DNA of 6,632 nt from CAYZYO01 sp964482585. GTDB taxonomy: Bacteria > Bacillota > Syntrophomonadia > Syntrophomonadales > Syntrophomonadaceae. This document shows positions 1 through 6,130 of the stretch, in pieces; the first letter of the stretch is position 1; every line of letters begins with the position of its first letter. The stretch spans positions 1-6,632 of the forward strand of contig CAYZYO010000113.1 of the NCBI GenBank assembly GCA_964482585.1, in the 5' to 3' direction. A program made the position numbers and the translations under genes. The notes under the pieces were generated by a model. The model worked only from the letters and a program-made list of their open reading frames with translations, searched no databases and was not told the origin of the DNA.

Positions 1-858
1 TCAGCACAGACCGGACCGGCTACAGTAATTATTGCTGGACTGGGTGTCGGCATGCTGTCTACTCTAATACCAATACTTTTAATTGTGAGTGCTATTATTA
101 TAGCTTACATAACCGGAGGCTTATATGGTATAGCCCTTTCAGCAGTTGGAATGCTGGCTACAACGGGTATGGTGGTAGCGGTTGATGCTTATGGGCCAAT
201 TGCCGATAATGCAGGTGGAATAGCGGAAATGGCAGGACTGCCCCCCGAAGTTAGAGAGACAACTGATAGACTGGATTCAGTAGGTAATACAACTGCAGCC
301 ATAGGAAAAGGTTTTGCTATTGGATCTGCAGCCCTTACTGCCCTGGCTTTATTAACTGCATATTCCCAGGTAGTAGGAATTGAAGTAGTTAATCTTCTTG
401 ATCCATTGGTAATTGTAGGTATTTTAGTCGGAGCGATGCTGCCATTTTTCTTCTGTGCCCTTACTATGGGTGCGGTTGGAAGAGCAGCCCAGGAAATGGT
501 AGAAGAAGTAAGAAGGCAGTTTAGAGAAATCCCCGGACTCTGGGAAGGAAAAGAGAAAGCCGATTATGCTCGCTGTGTTGAAATAAGTACTAATTCAGCT
601 ATTAAAGAAATGGTGATTCCAGGGCTGTTAGCAGTCGTGGCTCCAGTTGTTATCGGCCTTACCCTGGGAGCCGAAGCTCTAGCAGGGCTGCTGGCTGGTT
701 CCGTTGCCTCTGGTGTTTCCTTAGCGATAATGCTGGCTAATTCAGGCGGAGCCTGGGACAATGCTAAGAAATATATAGAAAATGGCCATTTTGGAGGAAA
801 AGGCAGTGAAGCTCATGCAGGTTTGTTTTTAGGTGTTAAATTATGTGACACTTTTTAA
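1..858 (+). CDS. hppA: Membrane-bound ion-translocating pyrophosphatase, 3' portion (5' end outside window)
   Basis: Integral-membrane enzyme that hydrolyses pyrophosphate and pumps H+ or Na+ across the cytoplasmic membrane. The frame is open from base 1, so the gene begins upstream; the ATG at 52 is internal. Visible family motifs, numbered from the window start, are DNAGGIAEM (69-77), GNTTAAIGKG (95-104) and NSGGAWDNAKKYIE (247-260), then GGKGSEAH (265-272), with long hydrophobic segments between them. Alanine after GNTT and glycine three residues later are the signature of the K+-dependent subfamily; K+-independent enzymes have GNTTK. The residues deciding Na+ versus H+ lie upstream. After residue 272 the similarity collapses: the family expects roughly KAAVVGDTVGDPFKDTAGP, but here the frame reads poorly and stops at 856-858, just before the gap. 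The stop is probably not genuine, because the real C-terminus is found after the gap. Family identification is secure; the end of this segment is not. Confidence 0.93.
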   Translation, partial: SAQTGPATVIIAGLGVGMLSTLIPILLIVSAIIIAYITGGLYGIALSAVGMLATTGMVVAVDAYGPIADNAGGIAEMAGLPPEVRETTDRLDSVGNTTAAIGKGFAIGSAALTALALLTAYSQVVGIEVVNLLDPLVIVGILVGAMLPFFFCALTMGAVGRAAQEMVEEVRRQFREIPGLWEGKEKADYARCVEISTNSAIKEMVIPGLLAVVAPVVIGLTLGAEALAGLLAGSVASGVSLAIMLANSGGAWDNAKKYIENGHFGGKGSEAHAGLFLGVKLCDTF

Positions 859-877
859 TATAGTTTTGGTTATTATT

Positions 878-887
878 NNNNNNNNNN
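878..887. other. Assembly gap (10 Ns)
   Basis: Ten consecutive undetermined bases inside the 3' end of hppA. The round number suggests a scaffolding placeholder rather than a measured length. The reading frame across it therefore has no meaning, and the flanking 40-60 bases on both sides look unreliable (see findings). Confidence 0.97.
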
Positions 888-919
888 ACAGATAAGCAAA
901 ACCAGAATCGGTAGTATGA

Positions 920-1024
920 CATAAATTAGGTCAACACATAAAACATACAGCAGTTCCATCCTTAAATATACTGCTAAAACTTATGGCAATTGTATCCCTG
1001 GTATTTGTAGCTCCATTATTATAA
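920..1024 (+). CDS. hppA: C-terminal end of the pyrophosphatase, after the gap
   Basis: In the frame ending with TAA at 1022-1024, codons from 947 read TAVPSLNILLKLMAIV and then SLVFVAPLL. This matches the canonical last transmembrane helix of membrane pyrophosphatases (TAGPSLNILIKLM...VFAPLF). Immediately upstream, 920-946 read HKLGQHIKH, a weak colinear match to the expected DTVGDPFKD, preceded by an in-frame TGA at 917. The fragment is the missing C-terminus of the gene at 1-858, displaced by the gap and its noisy edges. Whether the chromosome carries an intact gene or a disrupted one cannot be settled here; I favour an intact gene with an assembly fault. Confidence 0.82.
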   Translation, partial: HKLGQHIKHTAVPSLNILLKLMAIVSLVFVAPLL

Positions 1025-1045
1025 AAAAAAGTCGAAAAAAAAGAC

Positions 1046-1091
1046 AAAGTAATAGACAGGTGGAAATTAAAGCCCCTGTCTATTACTTTTT
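1046..1091 (+). terminator. Intrinsic terminator after hppA
   Basis: A perfect 15-bp inverted repeat pairs 1046-1060 (AAAGTAATAGACAGG) with 1075-1089. The stem can be lengthened by two G-C pairs past a bulged T, and is followed by Ts. It begins 22 bases after the hppA stop. The A-rich tract before it (1031-1042) would give a U-tract on the opposite strand, so it could also work in reverse, although no minus-strand gene is seen nearby. Confidence 0.85.
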
Positions 1092-1341
1092 GTTGTATAA
1101 TGGTCGCAAAAGGAAACTGGTTGAAAAAAATATTCTTTTTCGGGTTCTCAAAGCTTTTAAAAATAAGTAGCACATAGAGCAACCATTATAAGAAAAATGT
1201 TTAGCTTTAGATTCTTAATTTAAACTTTTATTTTTTTTATGAGAACTTAAAGGTAAGGAAGGTTAAGAGAAAATAAGTGTTTAAATGAATCAATAAATAG
1301 AAGATAATTTCCATCTATGGTTTATAAAGGAGGTTGCTATT
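1092..1341 (+). promoter_or_regulatory. AT-rich spacer upstream of the esterase, with a weak candidate promoter
   Basis: No credible gene is seen here. The best promoter candidate for the esterase is TTTAAA (1280-1285), a 17-base spacer and GATAAT (1303-1308); the -35 is poor. The ribosome binding site AAAGGAGG (1326-1333) lies 8 bases before the GTG start. A 12-base inverted repeat with one mismatch (1096-1107 with 1179-1190) bounds part of the spacer and contains TATAAT on both strands. A small A/T hairpin, GAAAAA (1123-1128) with TTTTTC (1136-1141), lies inside it. Confidence 0.35.
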
Positions 1342-2091
1342 GTGTCTATTTATCCAGAAGCTGAACCTTTTTTCTTTAATGGCAGCAAAGACAAAGTTTT
1401 ATTGTTTATTCATGGTTTTACTGCTTCGCCTTCAGAGGTTTATCCTACAGCACAGCTGTTATACGATAATACTGGTTATACTGCATCAGGGATACTTTTG
1501 CCGGGACATGGATCAACACCCAGGGATCTTAATAAGACAACCTGGTATGAATGGTTTGAAGCTGTGGAAATGGAATTGGTAGAATTGCTTGATAAATACG
1601 CCGGGGTTTTTGTGGTTGGGTTATCATTAGGTGGGTTGCTGGCACTTCACGCCGCTTGTAAAATAAAGGGTTTAAAGGGAGCGGTGGCAATAAACACTCC
1701 TATATATACCCAATCTTCCTTTTTAACTGCTTCTGCTCCAGTTATGAGGTATATTAAACCCTATTATCCCAAAACTAATCCTAAAACGAAGTTGCTCGAA
1801 GAACAGGGTAGGTTTGCTTATAAAGTTACTCCAGTTAAGGCTTTTAGAAGTATGATTAGCTTACGCAACAAGGTAATAAAAGAGCTGAAAGAAATTGATA
1901 TTCCAGTGCTTATAATGCAGTCTTTAAAGGATGAGTCAGTAAATCCGAGAAGTGCTCAGTTTATATTGGATAGGGTTGATAATGCCAATGTAAAATTGGT
2001 AGAACTGCAGGAATCTGAGCATGTTGCTACAATGGGAATTGAAAAGGAAAAGATTGTGGCTGAAATAGCTGAATTTGTTGTTGGGAAATAG
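1342..2091 (+). CDS. Est30/YvaK-like carboxylesterase (alpha/beta hydrolase)
   Basis: Predicted cytoplasmic serine esterase of 249 residues that hydrolyses carboxylic esters, probably short- to medium-chain acyl or monoacylglycerol substrates. The start is GTG at 1342, set by the AAAGGAGG site 8 bases upstream. The alpha/beta-hydrolase landmarks are the oxyanion-hole strand LLFIHGFTAS (20-29), the nucleophile elbow GLSLGG with Ser95, an acid Asp197 in MQSLKDESV, and His227 in ESEH. These positions and the length closely match Geobacillus Est30 (about 247 residues; Ser94, Asp193, His223). There is no signal peptide or membrane segment. In Bacillus the homologous gene yvaK lies directly before rnr; here an HD-domain gene intervenes, which supports orthology by position. 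The natural substrate is unknown in this family. Catalytic class is confident; the physiological role is not. Confidence 0.93.
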   Translation: MSIYPEAEPFFFNGSKDKVLLFIHGFTASPSEVYPTAQLLYDNTGYTASGILLPGHGSTPRDLNKTTWYEWFEAVEMELVELLDKYAGVFVVGLSLGGLLALHAACKIKGLKGAVAINTPIYTQSSFLTASAPVMRYIKPYYPKTNPKTKLLEEQGRFAYKVTPVKAFRSMISLRNKVIKELKEIDIPVLIMQSLKDESVNPRSAQFILDRVDNANVKLVELQESEHVATMGIEKEKIVAEIAEFVVGK

Positions 2092-2113
2092 ACTAATTTT
2101 AGAACGAAGGGAT

Positions 2114-2142
2114 TTGGTTTTGTAAAATTCATTGGTTATAAT
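2114..2142 (+). promoter_or_regulatory. Candidate promoter for the HD-domain gene
   Basis: A perfect -10 TATAAT (2137-2142) is preceded at 17 bases by TTGGTT (2114-2119), which matches only the TTG of the -35 consensus. The expected start site near 2149-2150 lies about 37 bases upstream of the ATG. The HD gene could thus be transcribed independently of the esterase. Confidence 0.5.
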
Positions 2143-2186
2143 TTAATATCAGGGAAATAATAAAGTAATAATGAAAGGAGTATACT

Positions 2187-2738
2187 ATGCAGAGAAATGA
2201 AGCGGTCATCTTATTAAAAAAGCATCTTAAAAATGAAAACCTGATTAATCATTCTTTAGCAGTTGAAGCAATTATGAGGGGGGTAGCCGAACGATTGGGA
2301 GAAGATACAGATAAATTCGGGTTAACCGGTTTATTACATGATATAGATTATGATGTAACCTATGAGGATCCAGAAAAGCATTCGCTTCTGGGGGCGGAAA
2401 TACTTAAAGAAAATGGTCTGCCAGAAGATATTGTATATGCGGTTAAGGTACATAATGAAATACATGGGCTTGAACGCAACACTATTCTTGACCATGCCCT
2501 TTATGCAGCAGATCCAGTAAGCGGGTTTATTACCGCTGCTGCTCTAGTGCGACCGGATAAAAAATTAGCCGAGGTAAAACTTAAATCATTAAAAAAACGC
2601 TTTAAAGAGAAGGCATTTGCCAGGGGAGCTAGTAGAGAACAGATGGCAACATGTTCAGAGCTGGGCTTAGAATTGGAAGAATTCCTTACCATAGCCCTTG
2701 AAAGCATGAAAAAAATAGCGCCTGAAATTGATTTATAA
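2187..2738 (+). CDS. HD-domain metal-dependent phosphohydrolase
   Basis: Small cytoplasmic protein of 183 residues with a single HD/HDIG-type domain. Proteins of this type bind divalent metal and usually cleave phosphoester bonds; the substrate cannot be deduced. Likely metal ligands are His22 (NHSLAVEAIM), His51-Asp52 in LLHDIDYD, His89 (VKVHNEIHG) and Asp109 (YAADP), in the usual H...HD...H...D order. His65 and His93 are further candidates. The C-terminal third (about 125-183) is charged and helical, with no recognised domain. The ATG start is set by GAAAGGAG (2173-2180), 6 bases upstream. The gene sits 95 bases after the esterase, has its own likely promoter and is followed by a terminator, so it need not be part of the rnr unit. 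Nothing in it suggests an RNA-quality-control role beyond position. Confidence 0.88.
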   Translation: MQRNEAVILLKKHLKNENLINHSLAVEAIMRGVAERLGEDTDKFGLTGLLHDIDYDVTYEDPEKHSLLGAEILKENGLPEDIVYAVKVHNEIHGLERNTILDHALYAADPVSGFITAAALVRPDKKLAEVKLKSLKKRFKEKAFARGASREQMATCSELGLELEEFLTIALESMKKIAPEIDL

Positions 2739-2776
2739 ATAATTATGAATTTTTGTGTACATAATAGTTGATTTTT

Positions 2777-2813
2777 AATACTCAGGATGTTGTTGTGCAG
2801 CCTGGGTATTTTT
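2777..2813 (+). terminator. Intrinsic terminator after the HD-domain gene
   Basis: AATACTCAGG (2777-2786) pairs with CCTGGGTATT (2801-2810) through 10 positions with one T-G wobble. The loop is 14 bases and is followed by TTT. It lies about 40 bases past the HD gene stop and just before the repeat element at 2830. Confidence 0.75.
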
Positions 2814-2829
2814 GAGCTTTTATCTAAGA

Positions 2830-2946
2830 TTTGCATAATAATTATTTCATAGCATTAGAATTCCCCATCTGTAGAGGAGTCCTTTAGTCCCCGGCTTAAC
2901 TGTTATCGTGAGGAAAGTGACATGGTGAATTCTTGAATTATGCAAA
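2830..2946. repeat. MITE-like inverted-repeat element, copy 1
   Basis: A 117-base non-coding element begins with TTTGCATAAT (2830-2839) and ends with its reverse complement ATTATGCAAA (2937-2946). Copy 2 at 5767-5899 is related along its whole length (about three quarters identical by eye). Shared features are the left end TTTGCATAATAATTATTT, CATTAGAA, a central GTAGAGGAGTCCTTTAGTCC-type module (2871-2890), and the right end CATGGTGAATTCTTGAATT. It encodes no protein, so it resembles a non-autonomous miniature transposable element or another dispersed structured repeat. It occupies the spacer between the HD gene terminator and rnr. A clear target duplication is not visible. Confidence 0.75.
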
Positions 2947-2977
2947 ACTATCATGTTAGTGAAGGGATAACCCAGGG

Positions 2978-2983
2978 TATACT
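2978..2983 (+). promoter_or_regulatory. Possible -10 element for rnr
   Basis: TATACT fits the -10 consensus at five of six positions and lies about 36 bases before the rnr start, just beyond the right end of repeat copy 1. No good -35 is seen at the proper distance (TTAGTG at 2956-2961, spacer 16). A very AT-rich leader and the ribosome binding site AAGGAG (3007-3012) follow. Tentative. Confidence 0.3.
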
Positions 2984-3019
2984 ATAAATAAATTTAAATT
3001 AAATTTAAGGAGAAATGTA

Positions 3020-5131
3020 ATGATAAATAGGGAAGTTATACTTGACTATATGCGTCAGGAAACCTATAGACCGCTAAGCTATAGTGAACTTAAAGATGTT
3101 ATTAATGTTGAAAACAGCGAGGATGAGATTAGTTTCAGCAAAGTTCTGGGAAGGCTCGAAAAAGAGGGGGAAATAGTAAAAACCCGAAAAAATAAGTATG
3201 GTCTACCAGAAATGATGAATTTGATAAAGGGGGCAATCCGTTTAAATCAGCGGGGTTACGGTATCCTGGTGCCGGATGAAGTTGGCCTATCAGAAGTATT
3301 TGTATATGGCAGAAGCTTGAACGGTGCGATGCATAATGACCGGGTAATGGTACGAATCTACCAGAATAATGCCCATGGAGAACAACGACCAGAAGGAAAG
3401 GTGATCCGCATAATAAGCCGGGCTAATAAGGAACTAGTTGGGACTATTAAACGCGGGAACCATCTTTTCCAGGTAATTCCTGATGATTCCAGGCAGATAT
3501 ATCAGGTTTATGTAAAACCGGTTAAGAAATTCAGGATTAAGAATGGTGATAAAGTCCTGGTAAAGATCACTTCGTTTCCTGATAAAGACAGGGCCCCGGA
3601 AGGAAAAATTGTAGAGATTTTGGGTAATAAAGATGATCCCGGGATGGATGTTAAGGTTATTATAAGAAAACACGGGTTAAAATCCGTTTTTCCTGAAGCA
3701 GTTGTAGAGGAGGCTAAAACCATAGCTAAACCTATAACCCAGGAAGAAATTTCCCGGCGCCGGGATTTAAGAAAGGTTAAAATGGTAACAATCGACGGAG
3801 AAGATGCAAAAGATTTAGATGATGCGGTTTCTATAAAAAAGACTGACCAGGGTTATCAGCTGGGAGTACACATCGCTGATGTTTCTCACTATGTTAAAGA
3901 GAACAGTAAACTGGATAAAGAAGCCTTTGCCAGAGGGACCAGTGTTTATTTAATTGATCAAGTTCTGCCTATGCTGCCCAAGGAATTATCAAATAACATC
4001 TGCAGTTTAAATGCTGATGAAGACCGGCTGGCAATAAGCTGTATAATGGAGATAGATAAAGACGGTAATGTAACTGAGTATGATATCTGTAAGTCAGTTA
4101 TTAATGTCAATTACCGTATGACTTATACAGCTGTAAATAAAATTTTGACTGAAAATGACCCGGAAATGAAAGAAAGATATAAGGAACTGGTGGAAGATTT
4201 TTACCTTATGCAGGAACTGGCCGGTATCTTAAAGGAAAAACGAAAGCTCCGGGGAGCGTTGGATTTTGATTTTCCTGAATCCAAGGTTATAGTAGATGAA
4301 ACCGGGTATCCAGTGGAAATAAAGCGTTTAGAACGTGGTGTGGGTGAAATGATAATTGAAGACTTTATGATAAAGGCCAATGAAGTAGTAGCTGAGCACT
4401 TATTTTGGCAGGAAGCCCCCATATTATACCGGGTTCATGAAAAACCGGAAGAGGATTCATTTAACAACCTTAATAAAGTGCTGGGCGTCTTTGGATATAA
4501 AATTAGAGAAAACAAGCTTGAGCCCAGGGTATTCCAAAGAATACTAATAGACATAAAAGGTAAGCCCGAAGAACAAATGATATCCCTGATAATGCTTCGC
4601 TCTATGAAACATGCGCGATATGCCCCGCAGGCTTTAGGGCACTTTGGGTTGGCATCCAGATATTACTGCCATTTTACCAGTCCTATTAGAAGATACCCGG
4701 ATCTCATAGTTCACCGGGTTTTGAGTGCAATTTTAGCAGGCAGCTTGAAAGGCAAAAGACGTAATAACCTGGTAAAAAAGATGGGACTTTACGGCGAGAA
4801 TTCTACTATTCAGGAAATGAAAGCAGAAGAAGCTGAAAGGGAGCTCGTAGATATTAAGAAAGCCCAGTATATGCAGCAGTTTGTAGGGGATGAATTTACT
4901 GGGAGAATTTCTTCAGTTACATCGTTCGGTTTCTTTGTAGAACTTGAAAATACTGTCGAAGGGCTGGTTCATATATCAAGTATTGCTGATGATTATTATG
5001 ACTTTAATGAAAAAAATTATACTCTTAAAGGTAACCATACAGGAAGAAAATTTGCCATTGGGGATGAAATAAGGGTACAGCTGGTAAAGGTAGATGTCGA
5101 AAACGCTAGAATAGATTTTGAACTTATTTGA
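3020..5131 (+). CDS. rnr: Ribonuclease R (3'-5' exoribonuclease)
   Basis: Processive 3'-5' exoribonuclease that degrades structured RNA, including mRNA released by trans-translation. At 703 residues the order is: N-terminal winged-helix region (about 1-65), two cold-shock-like OB folds (about 68-130 and 140-200), RNB catalytic domain (about 245-580) and an S1 RNA-binding domain (about 623-703, GDEFTGRISSVTSFGFFVEL onward). The catalytic Mg2+ motif TIDGEDAKDLDDAV has aspartates 259, 262, 265, 267 and 268, followed by HIADVSHYV (284-292), YRVHEKP (470-476) and HFTSPIRRYPDLIVHR (551-566). The ATG is set by AAGGAG (3007-3012), 7 bases upstream. The protein stops right after the S1 domain (ARIDFELI), without the long lysine-rich tail of E. 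coli RNase R. The neighbours smpB and ssrA fit its role. All key residues are present. Confidence 0.97.
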   Translation: MINREVILDYMRQETYRPLSYSELKDVINVENSEDEISFSKVLGRLEKEGEIVKTRKNKYGLPEMMNLIKGAIRLNQRGYGILVPDEVGLSEVFVYGRSLNGAMHNDRVMVRIYQNNAHGEQRPEGKVIRIISRANKELVGTIKRGNHLFQVIPDDSRQIYQVYVKPVKKFRIKNGDKVLVKITSFPDKDRAPEGKIVEILGNKDDPGMDVKVIIRKHGLKSVFPEAVVEEAKTIAKPITQEEISRRRDLRKVKMVTIDGEDAKDLDDAVSIKKTDQGYQLGVHIADVSHYVKENSKLDKEAFARGTSVYLIDQVLPMLPKELSNNICSLNADEDRLAISCIMEIDKDGNVTEYDICKSVINVNYRMTYTAVNKILTENDPEMKERYKELVEDFYLMQELAGILKEKRKLRGALDFDFPESKVIVDETGYPVEIKRLERGVGEMIIEDFMIKANEVVAEHLFWQEAPILYRVHEKPEEDSFNNLNKVLGVFGYKIRENKLEPRVFQRILIDIKGKPEEQMISLIMLRSMKHARYAPQALGHFGLASRYYCHFTSPIRRYPDLIVHRVLSAILAGSLKGKRRNNLVKKMGLYGENSTIQEMKAEEAERELVDIKKAQYMQQFVGDEFTGRISSVTSFGFFVELENTVEGLVHISSIADDYYDFNEKNYTLKGNHTGRKFAIGDEIRVQLVKVDVENARIDFELI

Positions 5132-5153
5132 TTAGCAGTCCCATATTGCTTTC

Positions 5154-5182
5154 TTGACTCTTCAACCGGTTCAAGGTATAAT
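5154..5182 (+). promoter_or_regulatory. Near-consensus sigma-A promoter for smpB
   Basis: TTGACT (5154-5159), exactly 17 bases, then TATAAT (5177-5182): eleven of twelve consensus positions. It starts 22 bases after the rnr stop. Transcription would begin near 5189-5190, leaving a leader of about 75 bases before the smpB ATG. This is the best promoter in the window and suggests that smpB is made independently of rnr. Confidence 0.85.
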
Positions 5183-5205
5183 AAAACCAGTAATTGATGT
5201 AAACT

Positions 5206-5250
5206 AACCCTGGCCTGTGGAGCAGAAATCCCTGGGCGAGGGTTTATTTG
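5206..5250 (+). promoter_or_regulatory. Hairpin in the smpB leader, possible attenuator
   Basis: AACCCT (5206-5211) pairs with AGGGTT (5239-5244), with further imperfect pairing of CC (5214-5215) to GG (5235-5236). TTTATTTG follows directly, giving a weak terminator-like shape 14 bases before the start codon. It could be the terminator of rnr read-through, an attenuator, or simply leader structure. The inner stem is imperfect, so confidence is low. Confidence 0.35.
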
Positions 5251-5263
5251 TCGAGGTATCAAT

Positions 5264-5740
5264 ATGGCTAAGAATAAAGGCATTAAAACTGTGGTTAATA
5301 ACCGTAAAGCAAGACATAATTATCATATAAAAGAAACCTATGAAGCCGGATTAGTTCTGGTAGGAACTGAGGTTAAATCCCTGCGAATGGGAAAAGGAAA
5401 CCTGCAGGATGCTTATGCGGTTATTCGTAATGGAGAAGCATGGCTAAATAACTTTCATGTCAGTCCTTATGATAAAGGTAATCAGTTTAACCATGATCCG
5501 TTGCGGCCTAAAAAGCTCTTGCTAACCCGCAGAGAGCTTGGCCGCCTTGCCGGCTTGCAAAAGGAAAAAGGATATGCTTTAATTCCTCTGAAGATATATT
5601 TTAGGGACAGCTTGGCCAAGGTAGAACTTGCAGTTGCAACAGGGAAGAAACTATACGATAAACGCGAGGATATAGCTAGCCGCGATGCCCAAAGGGATAT
5701 GCAGCGGGCTATGAAAGAAAAGGTTAAATCCTATTACTAA
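5264..5740 (+). CDS. smpB: SmpB, tmRNA-binding protein
   Basis: Small basic cytoplasmic protein of 158 residues (typical 150-160) that binds the tRNA-like domain of tmRNA and places it in the A site of stalled ribosomes, standing in for the missing anticodon stem. Recognisable features are the N-terminal NNRKARHNY (12-20), EAGLVLVGTEVKSLR (27-41, a core strand of the OB-like barrel), NLQDAYA (46-52), RPKKLLL (81-87), and the GKKLYDKRE motif (127-135) that starts the basic C-terminal tail probing the empty mRNA channel. The ATG at 5264 follows GAGGT (5253-5257) by 6 bases. The gene lies 132 bases after rnr with its own strong promoter, and its RNA partner ssrA is encoded 489 bases downstream with repeats between. 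The protein appears complete. Confidence 0.97.
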   Translation: MAKNKGIKTVVNNRKARHNYHIKETYEAGLVLVGTEVKSLRMGKGNLQDAYAVIRNGEAWLNNFHVSPYDKGNQFNHDPLRPKKLLLTRRELGRLAGLQKEKGYALIPLKIYFRDSLAKVELAVATGKKLYDKREDIASRDAQRDMQRAMKEKVKSYY

Positions 5741-5766
5741 ACAAGAAATTTTTATGGTTTATTAAT

Positions 5767-5899
5767 TGAGGATTTTGCATAATAATTATTTTAATATCAT
5801 TAGAACTCTTACACTCGTAGATGAGACTTTAGTTTCCGGTTTGATTATCATCGCCAGGCAAAGTGATATGGTGAATTATTAAATTATGCAAAACTCTCA
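5767..5899. repeat. MITE-like inverted-repeat element, copy 2
   Basis: The best-preserved copy. The left end TTTTGCATAAT (5773-5783) is mirrored by ATTATGCAAAA (5883-5893). The inverted match extends outward through TGAG (5767-5770) and CTCA (5896-5899), and further to TTAAT and ATTAA, giving about 22 bases with two mismatches. The interior matches copy 1, including GTAGATGAGACTTTAGT (5818-5834) and GATATGGTGAATTATTAAATT near the right end (see positions 5866-5885). No coding potential. It lies 27 bases after the smpB stop; no ordinary terminator is evident there. Confidence 0.8.
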
Positions 5900-5990
5900 A
5901 TTAAAAATAATGCTTAATGCAGTCACCTTACTTAAATAAGTTGGCCACGCACTGGTGTTTTGGTAAAACCGCAACCACCGCGGATAGAAC

Positions 5991-6052
5991 GTAGGGGCGA
6001 CTTCAGTCTCCGCCCTGAATTGTGGCTGGCCGGAGACTGAAGTCTCCTCTAC
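5991..6052. repeat. Long imperfect palindrome with the GTAG...CTTCAGTC module
   Basis: GTAGGGGCGACTTCAGTCTC... (5991-6012) is the reverse complement of 6031-6052 at 20 of 22 positions, with an 18-base loop (6013-6030). One mismatch would be a G-U pair in RNA. A third, more diverged unit, GTAGACCTTAGTCTCAGGCC (6060-6079), follows in the same direction as the left arm. The same module occurs once in each of repeat copies 1 and 2 (2871 and 5818 onward), so the palindrome is built from the dispersed repeat's core. No T-run follows it, so it is not a standard terminator. Confidence 0.75.
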
Positions 6053-6130
6053 GATACAAGTAGACCTTAGTCTCAGGCCTAGACTGACATCCTGAATCAA
6101 AGTCAAATGATTTAAAAACTCTTTGTAGAA

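Noticed and set aside
931..1182. Minus-strand frame of 83 codons
   Set aside because: It runs antisense through the pyrophosphatase C-terminus and the terminator hairpin, and the product has no recognisable domain.
1334..1582. Plus-strand frame of 82 codons overlapping the esterase start
   Set aside because: It is a shifted shadow of the esterase, whose catalytic motifs lie in the frame beginning at the GTG at 1342.
2501..2836. Minus-strand frame of 111 codons
   Set aside because: It mirrors the HD-domain gene and its terminator; the plus-strand gene has clear motifs and a ribosome binding site.
3434..3723. Minus-strand frames within rnr
   Set aside because: They are antisense shadows of the OB-fold region of a complete, well-conserved RNase R.
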